From positions 1 through 64,000 of the forward strand of contig CAKOHH010000001.1 in the NCBI GenBank assembly GCA_934085675.1: a stretch of 64,000 nucleotides of DNA, in the 5' to 3' direction. Below are positions 26,738 to 34,448 of the stretch, piece after piece (within the stretch, counting starts at the first letter, position 1; every line of letters starts with the position of its first letter). The translations under genes were made by a program, and so were the position numbers. The notes under the pieces were generated by a model, which was given only the letters and a program-made list of their open reading frames with translations, did no database searches and was not told the origin of the DNA. Origin of the DNA: an uncultured Bacilli bacterium (GTDB lineage Bacteria > Bacillota_I > Bacilli_A > RF39 > UBA660).

Positions 26738-28189
26738 ATGATGGATAAAAGTATTAGTTTCTTACATGAAAAATTAATTAATAAGGAAGTGACAAGTGAT
26801 GAACTTGTTAAAGAGTCTTTAGAAAAATCACATGAAGTTCAAGCCTCATGTAATGCCTTTGTTACCATTTTAGATGATGCAAAAGGCACTGAAGTAACAG
26901 ATAACTTATTATCTGGTATTCCTTATGGTGTTAAAGATAATTATTCTACGGCTGGTGTTTTATCAACGGGTTCTTCTAACATCTTAAAAAACTATGTACC
27001 ATTTTTTGATGCAACTGCTGTTAAAAACTTAAAAAAAGCTGGCGCGATTATGGTTAATAAAACTGCTTTAGACGAATTTGGAATGGGGGGAACCGGAACA
27101 ACTTGTCATACAGGTGTTGTGACAAACCCTTGGGATCACACAAGAATGACTGCAGGATCATCTGCTGGTTCTGCAGCTGCTGTCGCGGCTGGTGTTTATC
27201 CTTATGCTCTTGGAAGTGATACTGGGGACTCTATTCGTAAACCGGCGGCTTACTGTGGTATTGTTGGTTACAAACCTACTTATGGTATGATTAGTCGTTA
27301 TGGGTTATTTCCTTTTGCTTCTAGTTTAGACCACTGTGGTGTTTTAACAAGAAGTGTTTTAGATGCCGCCATCGTAGTTGATGCTATGAAAGGTATTGAT
27401 AAAAATGATATGACTAGTTTTGATAGTAAAGATATCCATTTAAAAGACGCTCTTCAAAAAGATATACCTTTAAAGAAAGTTTGTTATATTAAAGAAATAT
27501 GTGATATGAATCGTTACCCTAATGCTAGTGATGAATTAAAAAGTCATTTAGAAAACTTCCATAATACTTTAAAACATTTTAAAGATTTAGGTATTGAAGT
27601 AGATGAAGTATCCGTTGATGAAAAACTTTTAAAGGCTGTGGCAAGTGTCTATGTTATTATTTCTTGCGCTGAAGCAAGTAGTAATATGTCTAACTTAACT
27701 GGTATCATTTTTGGCCCAAGAGGTGAGGGTGATAATTACATTGATATGATGAAAGATGCCCGTACTAAAGGATTCTCAAGTTTAATTAAACGTCGTTTTG
27801 TGATAGGCTCTTATGTTTTACAAAAAGAAAATCAAGACCGATATTTCCATAATGCTCAACGTGTTCGTCGTTTAATTGTAGATACTTACAAAAATTTATT
27901 CAAAGAATATGATGCCGTTATTTTACCAGTGGGATCAGGACCAGCTAAAAAACTTAGTGAAGCTAAAAATATTTTAGATGAAAATACGCAAGTCTTAGAA
28001 GAACATTTACAAATTGGTAACTTTGGTGGTTTCCCATCTATAACTATTCCTGATGGCTTTGTAAATGGCTTACCTGTAGGTATTAATATTACGGGTAATT
28101 GTTATGAAGATGAAAAAGTTTTAAAATTAGCATCCTTATTAGAAAGTCAAATGAATTATAAAGGCCAAATTGCTAAGGAGGTAAAATAA
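26738..28189 (+). CDS. gatA: Asp/Glu-tRNA amidotransferase subunit A
   Basis: Amidase-signature glutaminase of GatCAB. The Ser-cisSer-Lys triad is visible: Lys in PYGVKDNY, the cis-Ser in AGSSAGSAAAV, and the nucleophile Ser in SDTGDSIRKP. The last motif is usually SDTGGSIRQP; the Gly to Asp and Gln to Lys changes next to the nucleophile are unusual. The protein is full length (483 residues) and its neighbours are intact, so activity is expected. It overlaps gatB by one base. Confidence 0.95.
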   Translation: MMDKSISFLHEKLINKEVTSDELVKESLEKSHEVQASCNAFVTILDDAKGTEVTDNLLSGIPYGVKDNYSTAGVLSTGSSNILKNYVPFFDATAVKNLKKAGAIMVNKTALDEFGMGGTGTTCHTGVVTNPWDHTRMTAGSSAGSAAAVAAGVYPYALGSDTGDSIRKPAAYCGIVGYKPTYGMISRYGLFPFASSLDHCGVLTRSVLDAAIVVDAMKGIDKNDMTSFDSKDIHLKDALQKDIPLKKVCYIKEICDMNRYPNASDELKSHLENFHNTLKHFKDLGIEVDEVSVDEKLLKAVASVYVIISCAEASSNMSNLTGIIFGPRGEGDNYIDMMKDARTKGFSSLIKRRFVIGSYVLQKENQDRYFHNAQRVRRLIVDTYKNLFKEYDAVILPVGSGPAKKLSEAKNILDENTQVLEEHLQIGNFGGFPSITIPDGFVNGLPVGINITGNCYEDEKVLKLASLLESQMNYKGQIAKEVK

Positions 28190-29646
28190 TGAGTAAATAT
28201 ATTGCTAAAATTGGCTTAGAAATGCACTGTGAGATATCAAAAACTAAAAGTAAAGTATTCTCAAGTGCAAGAAACACTTATTCAGATGAGCCAAACTCTT
28301 CGGTAAGACCTTTAGATATGGCTTTCCCAGGAACTTTGCCAGTTGTTAATAAAGAAGCCGTAAGACTTTCTTTAATGGCTTCCATGATTATGCATTGTTC
28401 GCAACCAGAATATATGTATTTTGAAAGAAAAAACTACTATTATCCTGATTTACCAAAAGGTTTTCAATTAACGCAAGAAACTAAACCAATACCCGTTGGT
28501 ATTTATGGTTATGTAGATTATGAATGTGATGGAGAAATGAAACGTGTACGCGTTAATAATATTCACTTAGAAGAAGATGCGGCTAGTCTTGATCACTATG
28601 AAACAACATCGACAATTGATTATAATAGAGCAGGAGTGCCTTTACTAGAACTTGTTACTGAGCCAGATTTTCATTCAGCCAATGAGGCAGTGGCTTTTCT
28701 AGAACATATGCGTCGTACTTATCAATATGCTGGTATTTCAGATGCCGATCCTAAAAAAGGCCAAATTAGATGTGATGTGAACGTATCTATTATGGATAAC
28801 AGTCTTGATGAAGAAAATCCAGCAAACTGGGGTACTAAAATTGAAATTAAAAATGTTAACTCTTTTGGTGGTGTAAGAGATGCCATTAACTATGAGATTG
28901 AAAGACAAACAGAACTTAAAGAAAATGGCACTTATGATGAAATGCCACAGCAAACAAGAAGATGGGATGAAGATACTTTTAGCACGATTTACATGCGTAG
29001 TAAAGCCGATGCCGTTGATTACAAATATTTTGTAGAACCTAATATTCCTAAATTTAAAATTAGTCCTTCTTGGTTAGAAGAAATAAGATCTTCTATTCCA
29101 AAACTAGCTCATGAACGTAAAGAAGATTATACGAGAAACTATGGTTTATCTTCTTATGACGCTAATGTCCTAGTTAAAGATAAAGCTATTTCTGATTATT
29201 TTGAAGAATGTTTAAAACTCTCTATAGATCCTAAAACAGCGTCTAATTGGATAACTGTTACTATTGTGGGTGAACTTAATAAAGAAAATATAAATATTAG
29301 TGACTTTTTTATTACTCCTGTTTATTTAAAACAAATTATTGATGGTATCAAAGATGGGATTTTATCTTCCAAACAAGCCAAAGAAGTTTTTTATAAAGCC
29401 CTTGAAGAGAAAAAAGAACCGAAAAACTTTATTAGTAAGGAAAATGGCCAAATTTCAGATACCACTGAACTTACTTCAATTATTGTAAATATTCTTGATA
29501 AAAATCAAACGCAAATTGAGGCTTATAAAGCAGGAAAAACAAATTTATTTGATTATTTCGTTGGTCAAGTTATGAAAGAAACAAGAGGAAAAGCCAATCC
29601 TGTTTTAACCAAAGAAATTTTAACACAGGAACTTAATAAAAAATAA
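28189..29646 (+). CDS. gatB: Asp/Glu-tRNA amidotransferase subunit B
   Basis: Kinase/amidotransferase subunit that binds the mischarged tRNA. The N-terminal signature IGLEMHCEISKTKSK, the RKNYYYPDLPKGFQ block and RRWDEDT are standard for GatB. The C-terminal helical and YqeY-like tail ends the 485-residue protein. AGGAGG lies in the end of gatA, giving coupled translation. Since asnS is present, the complex probably serves mainly Gln-tRNA formation. No glutaminyl-tRNA synthetase is in the window, but that does not show its absence from the genome. Confidence 0.95.
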   Translation: MSKYIAKIGLEMHCEISKTKSKVFSSARNTYSDEPNSSVRPLDMAFPGTLPVVNKEAVRLSLMASMIMHCSQPEYMYFERKNYYYPDLPKGFQLTQETKPIPVGIYGYVDYECDGEMKRVRVNNIHLEEDAASLDHYETTSTIDYNRAGVPLLELVTEPDFHSANEAVAFLEHMRRTYQYAGISDADPKKGQIRCDVNVSIMDNSLDEENPANWGTKIEIKNVNSFGGVRDAINYEIERQTELKENGTYDEMPQQTRRWDEDTFSTIYMRSKADAVDYKYFVEPNIPKFKISPSWLEEIRSSIPKLAHERKEDYTRNYGLSSYDANVLVKDKAISDYFEECLKLSIDPKTASNWITVTIVGELNKENINISDFFITPVYLKQIIDGIKDGILSSKQAKEVFYKALEEKKEPKNFISKENGQISDTTELTSIIVNILDKNQTQIEAYKAGKTNLFDYFVGQVMKETRGKANPVLTKEILTQELNKK

Positions 29647-29685
29647 AAGTGAAAGTAACTTTTAAAATTCAGTTTTTAAAAAAAA

Positions 29686-29701
29686 TAACGGTGTACCGTT
29701 A
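29686..29701. promoter_or_regulatory. Inverted repeat overlapping a -35 region (possible operator)
   Basis: TAACGGT and ACCGTTA are perfect inverted arms with a 2-base spacer, ending on the -35 of the small RNA promoter that follows. With so short a loop it is more like a protein-binding operator than an RNA hairpin. The small XRE gene nearby is one possible binder (inference). Confidence 0.4.
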
Positions 29702-29728
29702 GCATTTTCTAAAAAAGTATGTTATAAT
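29699..29728 (+). promoter_or_regulatory. Promoter of an orphan small RNA
   Basis: TTAGCA (29699-29704), 18 bases, then a perfect extended -10 TGTTATAAT (TATAAT at 29723-29728). Confidence 0.7.
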
Positions 29729-29730
29729 GT

Positions 29731-29841
29731 CTATGGATGAGGAAAAACTCATCTATAGCCTCGGCTATTAAGTCCTTAGTTTTTACTTAGGATAGGGTTT
29801 ACGGAAAAATAGATAGGCAAAAGCGTCTATCTATTTTTGTT
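29731..29841 (+). ncRNA. Candidate small structured RNA, class unknown
   Basis: About 105-110 bases between a strong promoter and a strong terminator with no open frame of note. Predicted elements are a hairpin of 11 pairs (29731-29741 with 29748-29758, loop GAAAAA), a competing ATAGCC/GGCTAT hairpin (29755-29768) sharing four bases with it, and a third hairpin (about 29773-29792). The terminator follows (arms 29807-29816 and 29827-29836, then T's). The two overlapping hairpins could be alternatives. No SRP, tmRNA, RNase P or riboswitch signature is recognised. Confidence 0.55.
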
Positions 29842-29864
29842 TGTGATAATTTTTTCTAAATCTT

Positions 29865-30098
29865 TTAAGAATTAATTTTTGATTTAGGATAAGGTTTGCG
29901 AATATCAGTAAGCCCTAATAAATAATCTATACTGACATCATAAAATTTAGCCAGCATGGCTATTTTATCAATAGGCATAACTCTAATACCACGTTCATAT
30001 CTGGAATATTGTACTTGGCTAGTTTTCAAAACTTTGGCAATATCCACTTGCTGTAAATCACGGTCTTGTCTAATTTCTTTTAATCTATCTATATTCAA
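29865..30098 (-). CDS. Small XRE-family helix-turn-helix regulator
   Basis: A 77-residue DNA-binding protein with a Cro/CI-type HTH (IRQDRDLQQVDIAKVLKTS followed by YSRYERG) and the family tail MLAKFYDVSIDYLLGLTD. The TTG at 30098 is preferred because GGGTGAT sits at the proper distance. An upstream ATG (30125) has no ribosome-binding site and adds an unlikely MKKWCWVIK. Upstream lie two similar 13-base repeats that may be its operators. It is alone, between the orphan small RNA and 6S RNA; its target is unknown. Confidence 0.8.
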   Translation of the reverse strand: MNIDRLKEIRQDRDLQQVDIAKVLKTSQVQYSRYERGIRVMPIDKIAMLAKFYDVSIDYLLGLTDIRKPYPKSKINS

Positions 30099-30128
30099 CT
30101 TTATCACCCAACACCATTTTTTCATATA

Positions 30129-30166
30129 ACCAAATAGTTATCTTAAATTTATTACCAATCAGTTAT
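30129..30166. promoter_or_regulatory. Two spaced 13-base repeats upstream of the XRE gene
   Basis: ACCAAATAGTTAT (30129-30141) and ACCAATCAGTTAT (30154-30166) differ at two positions and are 25 bp apart. The first lies in a partly palindromic ATAAC/GTTAT context. Further ATAAC half-sites follow to about 30210. This looks like an autoregulatory operator cluster. Confidence 0.4.
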
Positions 30167-30247
30167 ATCATATGAATAACCTTCTAAATATATAATGAAA
30201 ATAACTAATAAAATAAGAAAGACAACTAAATAATTTTTTAAACAGCA

Positions 30248-30276
30248 TTGCTAATCGTTTTATTTTATTGTATAAT
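30248..30276 (+). promoter_or_regulatory. Promoter of 6S RNA
   Basis: TTGCTA (30248-30253), 17 bases, TATAAT (30271-30276), a near-consensus housekeeping promoter just upstream of the closing stem. Confidence 0.8.
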
Positions 30277-30282
30277 TTAATT

Positions 30283-30454
30283 ACCAAGTGTAAGATAGTT
30301 ACATAAAACCGACTATGGTGATATACGGGAATCAGAACCTTATATGGTGTAGAAAACTAATCCGTTAAGTGCATTAGGATCCTAAAATGTAAGTGAGATG
30401 CCCACCTGCGAGAAAGCGGGGATTTTATCACGCTGACTTACATTTGGTTTTTTT
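30283..30454 (+). ncRNA. ssrS: 6S RNA
   Basis: Promoter-mimicking RNA that binds the housekeeping RNA polymerase holoenzyme. The ends pair over 12 bases (30283-30294 with 30437-30448, one G-U), giving the long closing stem of 6S RNA. Inside is a mostly unpaired central region, and on the 3' side ATGCCCACCTGCGAGAAAGCGGG forms a short hairpin as in other 6S RNAs. The 3' side runs into seven T's. Strong support comes from context: tcdA (yrvM) and rarA (yrvN) lie nearby downstream, the Bacillus bsrA neighbourhood. Exact ends are estimates. Confidence 0.8.
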
Positions 30455-30476
30455 ATGAAATAAAGGTTGTGATATT

Positions 30477-31166
30477 ATGTTTGAAAGAATTGAAAGATTA
30501 TTAGAAATTGAAACTATCAATAAAATAAAAGAGACAAAGATTTTGTTAATTGGTTTAGGTGGTGTGGGAGGCTATACCTTTGAATCTCTTCTTAGAACAG
30601 GATTTAAAGAAATAGCTGTCATAGACAAGGATGTTTTTGACATTACCAATTTAAATAGGCAAATTTACGCCACAACAAAAACTATTGGCATAGATAAAGT
30701 CGAGGCGGCCTTTAAAAGAGCTACTTTAATTCCTTCAAATACCCTTGTTACAAGGATTAAAAAAGAATTAACAGAAGAAGATATTACTAAAGAGTTTTTA
30801 ACTAATTATGACTATATTTTAGATGCTTGTGACTGCGTACCGGTAAAAATTAAACTCATTGAAGTATGTAGTAGAGAAAAAATAAAACTGATTACATGTA
30901 TGGGAACAGCCAATAAAACACATCCTGAAATGCTTCAGATTGTTCCTCTTAAAAATACGCAAAGTGATCCTTTAGCTAAAAAAATTCGTAACAAATTAAG
31001 TAAGAATCCTAAAGCTATGAAATCTATATGTGTTTGTAGTTTAGAAGTTCCTAAACACCAAGCTCTTTTAGGTACCATTTGTGCAGTACCAATGGCAGCC
31101 GGGGCAATGATGTCTAGTTATGTAATTAATGACATTAAAAAAACAGCTATTAATCATGAAAAATAG
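30477..31166 (+). CDS. tcdA: tRNA threonylcarbamoyladenosine dehydratase (TcdA/YrvM)
   Basis: E1-like enzyme that uses ATP to cyclise t6A37 in tRNAs to ct6A. The nucleotide-binding IGLGGVGGYTFESLLRTG, the acidic VIDKDVFD, the NLNRQIYA arginine motif and DACDCVPVK are typical of the ThiF/MoeB fold, in its TcdA branch. The length of 229 residues is normal. It follows 6S RNA and its 3' end overlaps gpsA by 17 bases, with a terminator hairpin shared by both. Confidence 0.9.
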   Translation: MFERIERLLEIETINKIKETKILLIGLGGVGGYTFESLLRTGFKEIAVIDKDVFDITNLNRQIYATTKTIGIDKVEAAFKRATLIPSNTLVTRIKKELTEEDITKEFLTNYDYILDACDCVPVKIKLIEVCSREKIKLITCMGTANKTHPEMLQIVPLKNTQSDPLAKKIRNKLSKNPKAMKSICVCSLEVPKHQALLGTICAVPMAAGAMMSSYVINDIKKTAINHEK

Positions 31167-31174
31167 CTGTTTTT
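31139..31174. terminator. Bidirectional terminator inside the overlapping ends of tcdA and gpsA
   Basis: A perfect 13-bp stem (31139-31151 with 31162-31174, 10-base loop) with A/T tracts at both outer edges. Both convergent stop codons lie within it. Confidence 0.85.
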
Positions 31175-32034
31175 AATTTATCTGAAACTTTATTTAAGGA
31201 TAAACTTTCAGATATTCCCTCAAAAATAGGGAGGGTGATATCCTTATCCTTTAAAATGCGCTTTACCGTTTCTAAATTTGCTAAACCTTCTACGGTATTT
31301 TTTGAAAGATATTTTTTTCTTTTATTAACATCATGAATTAAGGTTCCATAAGTAAAATTTCGGGAATCTTTCATTGAACAAGTAAGAAGTAAGTCTCCTA
31401 AAAAAGGATAAATATCTTCATCTACTAAGCTTTGAAGTTCTTTAATTACCTCATTTAAATAGGTAAAATGGCTATTTTGAAAAGGATATAAAGAACTTAT
31501 CATTCCTGCTCCTATGGCATAAATATTTTTTAAATTATTACATATTTCCAACGAAATAGCGTCTTTTATAAAGATAGGTTTAATAAAAGGTGGCCATAAA
31601 GTTTTAATTTGATTTGTCTTTTTAAAATCATTAATTGAAAAAGTAATTGAAGTAGGAGAGGCTTCATTTAATTCTTTGGCTAAATTAGGTCCGCCAAAAA
31701 TAGAATATGAAACTTGTTTTTTATCTAAATAATTACTTATAAAATAAGGTGGCTTTGGTAAAAAACCTTTTGTTCCTAAAAATAAAATTTTATTTGTTAA
31801 ATCATTTGTTAAGATTTGTTCTAATATTTTTTCTAAATAAGGAGTACTAACTAAAACAAAAATAAAATCATTATTTTGAACAGCTTCATTTAAATTGTAA
31901 GTAATATTTAACTTTTTCTTTTTTAAATGAAAATTAGGACTCCACATGGTAAGATTGTTTTCCTTTTTGTTTTGAAAAACATGATATAAGGCTTTGGAAA
32001 AGGCTCCATCGCCAACAAGTAGTATTTTGTTCAT
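31150..32034 (-). CDS. gpsA: Glycerol-3-phosphate dehydrogenase (NAD(P)+)
   Basis: Makes sn-glycerol 3-phosphate for phospholipid and teichoic acid backbones. The Rossmann start is ILLVGDGAFSKAL. Later come KGFLPKPPYF, GGPNLAKE, the catalytic Lys motif NNLKNIYAIGAG, and GDLLLTCSMKDSRNFTYG, which is diagnostic for GpsA. At 294 residues it is some 35 shorter than typical and divergent in the N-terminal half. It is downstream of rarA with a 1-base gap, so the two are co-transcribed. Confidence 0.85.
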   Translation of the reverse strand: MNKILLVGDGAFSKALYHVFQNKKENNLTMWSPNFHLKKKKLNITYNLNEAVQNNDFIFVLVSTPYLEKILEQILTNDLTNKILFLGTKGFLPKPPYFISNYLDKKQVSYSIFGGPNLAKELNEASPTSITFSINDFKKTNQIKTLWPPFIKPIFIKDAISLEICNNLKNIYAIGAGMISSLYPFQNSHFTYLNEVIKELQSLVDEDIYPFLGDLLLTCSMKDSRNFTYGTLIHDVNKRKKYLSKNTVEGLANLETVKRILKDKDITLPIFEGISESLSLNKVSDKLKTAIFHD

Positions 32035-32035
32035 A

Positions 32036-33232
32036 TTATTCTCCCTTCATTTCGTGCCATAGTTTATTTAAATTATTTTCATATTTATTATCACGTGGAT
32101 GATAATATTTTTTTCCTCTTAAGTTAGATGGCAAATATTCTTGTTTAACGTAAGAATTTTTATAGTTATGAGGATATAAATAAGTAGTACTAGTTGTTTT
32201 AATATTATCTGGAACATTACCAGTAGAGCCTTTTCTAATGTCATTTAAGGCTTCATCTAAGGCTATGTGAGCAGAGTTTGATTTGGGAGACAAGGCCATC
32301 TCGGTAATGACTGTGCCCAAAGGAATGCGAGCCTCAGGAAGACCTACTAATTCGGCTGCAGAAATAGCGGCCATTACCTTGGGACCAATGGAAGGATTGG
32401 CAAGACCAATATCTTCATAAGCAATCACACTCATTCGTCTATAAATGCTATCTAAGTCACCTGCTTCAATTAAACGAGCCAGATAATGTAAAGCAGCATC
32501 CACATCACTTCCCCGAATTGATTTTTGAAAAGCCGACAATACATCATAATGTCCATCTTCGTTTTTATCATGAAAAAAGACTGGCTTACTTTGAATATTC
32601 TTTAATAATTCAAGCGTTAAATGATGATCACTAGAAGCATAATAAGCTGTTTCTAATAAATTTAAGGCACTTCTTACATCGCCACTTGAGTAGGTAGCAA
32701 TATAGGAAAGGGCGTCATCTTCAATTTGACAACCTTCTAATTTAGTCACGGCTCTTTTAAGGCCTACTATAATATCTTCTTTTGTTAAATCATGAAGTTC
32801 AAAAATTTGCACACGACTTCTAATAGCCGGATTAATTTTATGGTAGGGATTCGAAGTAGTAAGGCCAATTAAAGTAATTAAGCCAGATTCAATATGGGGT
32901 AATAAAATATCTTGTTTATCTTTGTTCATACGATGTATTTCATCAACAATTAAAATTAAATTACCATGCATTTTGGCTTCTTCAATAGCTATATCAAAAT
33001 CACTTTTATTATTCATAGTTGCATTTAAAAATTTATAAGGCATTTTTAAATCATGAACAATCGCATTAGCAATTGAGGTTTTGCCAATACCCGGACGGCC
33101 ATATAAAATCATCGAACATAAATGTTTATTTTTTACTAAATTGGTTATAATCTTATTTTCTCCGACAAGATGTGTTTGACCAATGACTTCTTTTAAAGTT
33201 GTTGGCCGCATCTGATTTGCTAATATTTCCAT
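32036..33232 (-). CDS. rarA: Replication-associated recombination ATPase RarA (MgsA)
   Basis: AAA+ ATPase related to clamp loaders that acts at stalled replication forks. It has Walker A LYGRPGIGKTS, Walker B ILIVDEIHR, sensor LTTSNP, and the C-terminal MgsA/RarA tetramerisation domain with YEDIGLANPS and KSNSAHIALDEAL. ATG 33232 (MEILANQMRP) with AGGTGAT upstream is chosen; an upstream-extended reading to 33313 gives a non-family N-terminus. As in Bacillus, it lies close to tcdA, here on the opposite strand. Confidence 0.94.
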   Translation of the reverse strand: MEILANQMRPTTLKEVIGQTHLVGENKIITNLVKNKHLCSMILYGRPGIGKTSIANAIVHDLKMPYKFLNATMNNKSDFDIAIEEAKMHGNLILIVDEIHRMNKDKQDILLPHIESGLITLIGLTTSNPYHKINPAIRSRVQIFELHDLTKEDIIVGLKRAVTKLEGCQIEDDALSYIATYSSGDVRSALNLLETAYYASSDHHLTLELLKNIQSKPVFFHDKNEDGHYDVLSAFQKSIRGSDVDAALHYLARLIEAGDLDSIYRRMSVIAYEDIGLANPSIGPKVMAAISAAELVGLPEARIPLGTVITEMALSPKSNSAHIALDEALNDIRKGSTGNVPDNIKTTSTTYLYPHNYKNSYVKQEYLPSNLRGKKYYHPRDNKYENNLNKLWHEMKGE

Positions 33233-33304
33233 ATATATCACCTTTGTTAAGTATATCAGTTTGACAACCTTTTGAAAAGACTTTATACTTATCTTGTGAT
33301 AAAT

Positions 33305-34180
33305 ATGGAACACGAAATTACAAATTATTTGGATTATTTAAAATACGAAAAAAAGTTAAGCGACAACACATTAAAATCTTATGCTAATGACTTAGAAGAA
33401 TTTTTAAAATTTTTTGGCCCTTGTTCTTCCTCTTTAAAATTAGAAGAAAAAGATATTATTAACTTTCTAAAAACAAAAGGAAATAATGTTCGAACCCATT
33501 CTCATTATCTTTCTACTTTAAAGGGATTTTACGCTTTTTTAAATGAAGATAAAAATATCGAACATAATCCATGCAAACAAATACCTTTTCCTAAAGTAAA
33601 TGAAAAGTCTCCTAATTATTTAACATATGAAGAAGTGGATAAATTGCTAAATTTTCCTTTAAAAACTGTATATGACTACCGAACAAAGGCCATGTTAGAA
33701 GTTTTATATGCTACGGGACTTCGTATTAGTGAACTTGTTTCTTTAAAAGATAAAAATATTGATTTTCAAAATGAATGGTTACGTATTGAAGGAAAGGGTA
33801 AGAAAGAAAGAATTGTCCCTTTAAATGAAACATCTCTTTATTATTTGAAATTATATTTAAATAACTATCGTTCTAAACTTAAAAAGAAAGATAAAAACTA
33901 TGATGAATTATTTTTAAATAATCGTGGTACGCCTATAACAAGACAAGGTATGAACAAATTATTAGGAGAAATTTCTTTAAAAACAATTGAAAGACAAGTA
34001 AATCCTCATATGTTACGTCATTCTTTTGCTACTCATCTTCTTTTAAATGGGGCCAATTTACGGGTTATTCAAACATTTTTAGGACATAGTAGCATTACTA
34101 CTACGGAGATATATACGCATTTTACATCCGTGAAAAATAAAGAGGAATATGATTCTTTTCATCCTCATGCCAAAAAATAA
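33305..34180 (+). CDS. xerD: Tyrosine recombinase, XerD-like
   Basis: Second Xer recombinase. The N-terminal core-binding domain (YLKYEKKLSDNTLKSYANDL) is followed by the catalytic domain with Arg in ATGLRISEL, Lys in EGKGKKER, HMLRHSFATHL and the nucleophile Tyr in TTTEIYTHF. The end (YDSFHPHAKK) resembles XerD C-termini. ATG 33305 is the likely start. It is divergent from rarA. With the XerC-like protein it would form the heteromeric dimer-resolution recombinase. Confidence 0.83.
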   Translation: MEHEITNYLDYLKYEKKLSDNTLKSYANDLEEFLKFFGPCSSSLKLEEKDIINFLKTKGNNVRTHSHYLSTLKGFYAFLNEDKNIEHNPCKQIPFPKVNEKSPNYLTYEEVDKLLNFPLKTVYDYRTKAMLEVLYATGLRISELVSLKDKNIDFQNEWLRIEGKGKKERIVPLNETSLYYLKLYLNNYRSKLKKKDKNYDELFLNNRGTPITRQGMNKLLGEISLKTIERQVNPHMLRHSFATHLLLNGANLRVIQTFLGHSSITTTEIYTHFTSVKNKEEYDSFHPHAKK

Positions 34181-34207
34181 GGAAGAAATAAATCATTCTT
34201 CCTTATT
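34176..34207. terminator. Terminator between xerD and a convergent small gene
   Basis: A perfect 12-bp stem (34176-34187 with 34196-34207, 8-base loop). The T-run is on the minus strand, so it serves mainly the 33-residue gene. Confidence 0.75.
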
Positions 34208-34210
34208 AAA

Positions 34211-34312
34211 TTAATCACAATTTTTTTCTTGATTTCTAGATTCACGTTTTTGATTTTGGTTATTATTTTTACGTTCTTGTTTTCTAGAATTGTTTTTTTG
34301 ATTTTTTTTCAT
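34211..34312 (-). CDS. Small polar Lys/Asn/Gln-rich protein (33 residues)
   Basis: A short open frame with a very strong GGGAGG site seven to eight bases before its ATG and a terminator directly after its stop. The product contains almost no hydrophobic residues. It is dominated by K, N, Q, R and E, and repeats a pattern like KNNSRKQERKNN and KRESRNQEKN. It would be disordered and basic. I do not recognise a family. The expression signals make it more likely real than chance. Confidence 0.5.
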   Translation of the reverse strand: MKKNQKNNSRKQERKNNNQNQKRESRNQEKNCD

Positions 34313-34398
34313 ATTTTATTTTACCTCCCACTAGTATTATGGATAAAGATTAAAAAAAGATACGTAAATTAAATAACAAATATTGGTAAAAAAGAGAC

Positions 34399-34427
34399 TT
34401 GAGATTTTAGAAATTTTCGGCTAAAAT
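34399..34427 (+). promoter_or_regulatory. Promoter of the 34449 gene
   Basis: TTGAGA (34399-34404), 17 bases, TAAAAT (34422-34427), followed by GGGGGAG before the start codon. Confidence 0.65.
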
Positions 34428-34448
34428 ATATTGACGTAGGGGGAGTTT

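Noticed and set aside
23660..34180. Tyrosine recombinases as integrases of a mobile element
   Set aside because: Both are standard-length Xer proteins with chromosomal-type motifs and core-gene neighbours; no attachment repeats were seen.
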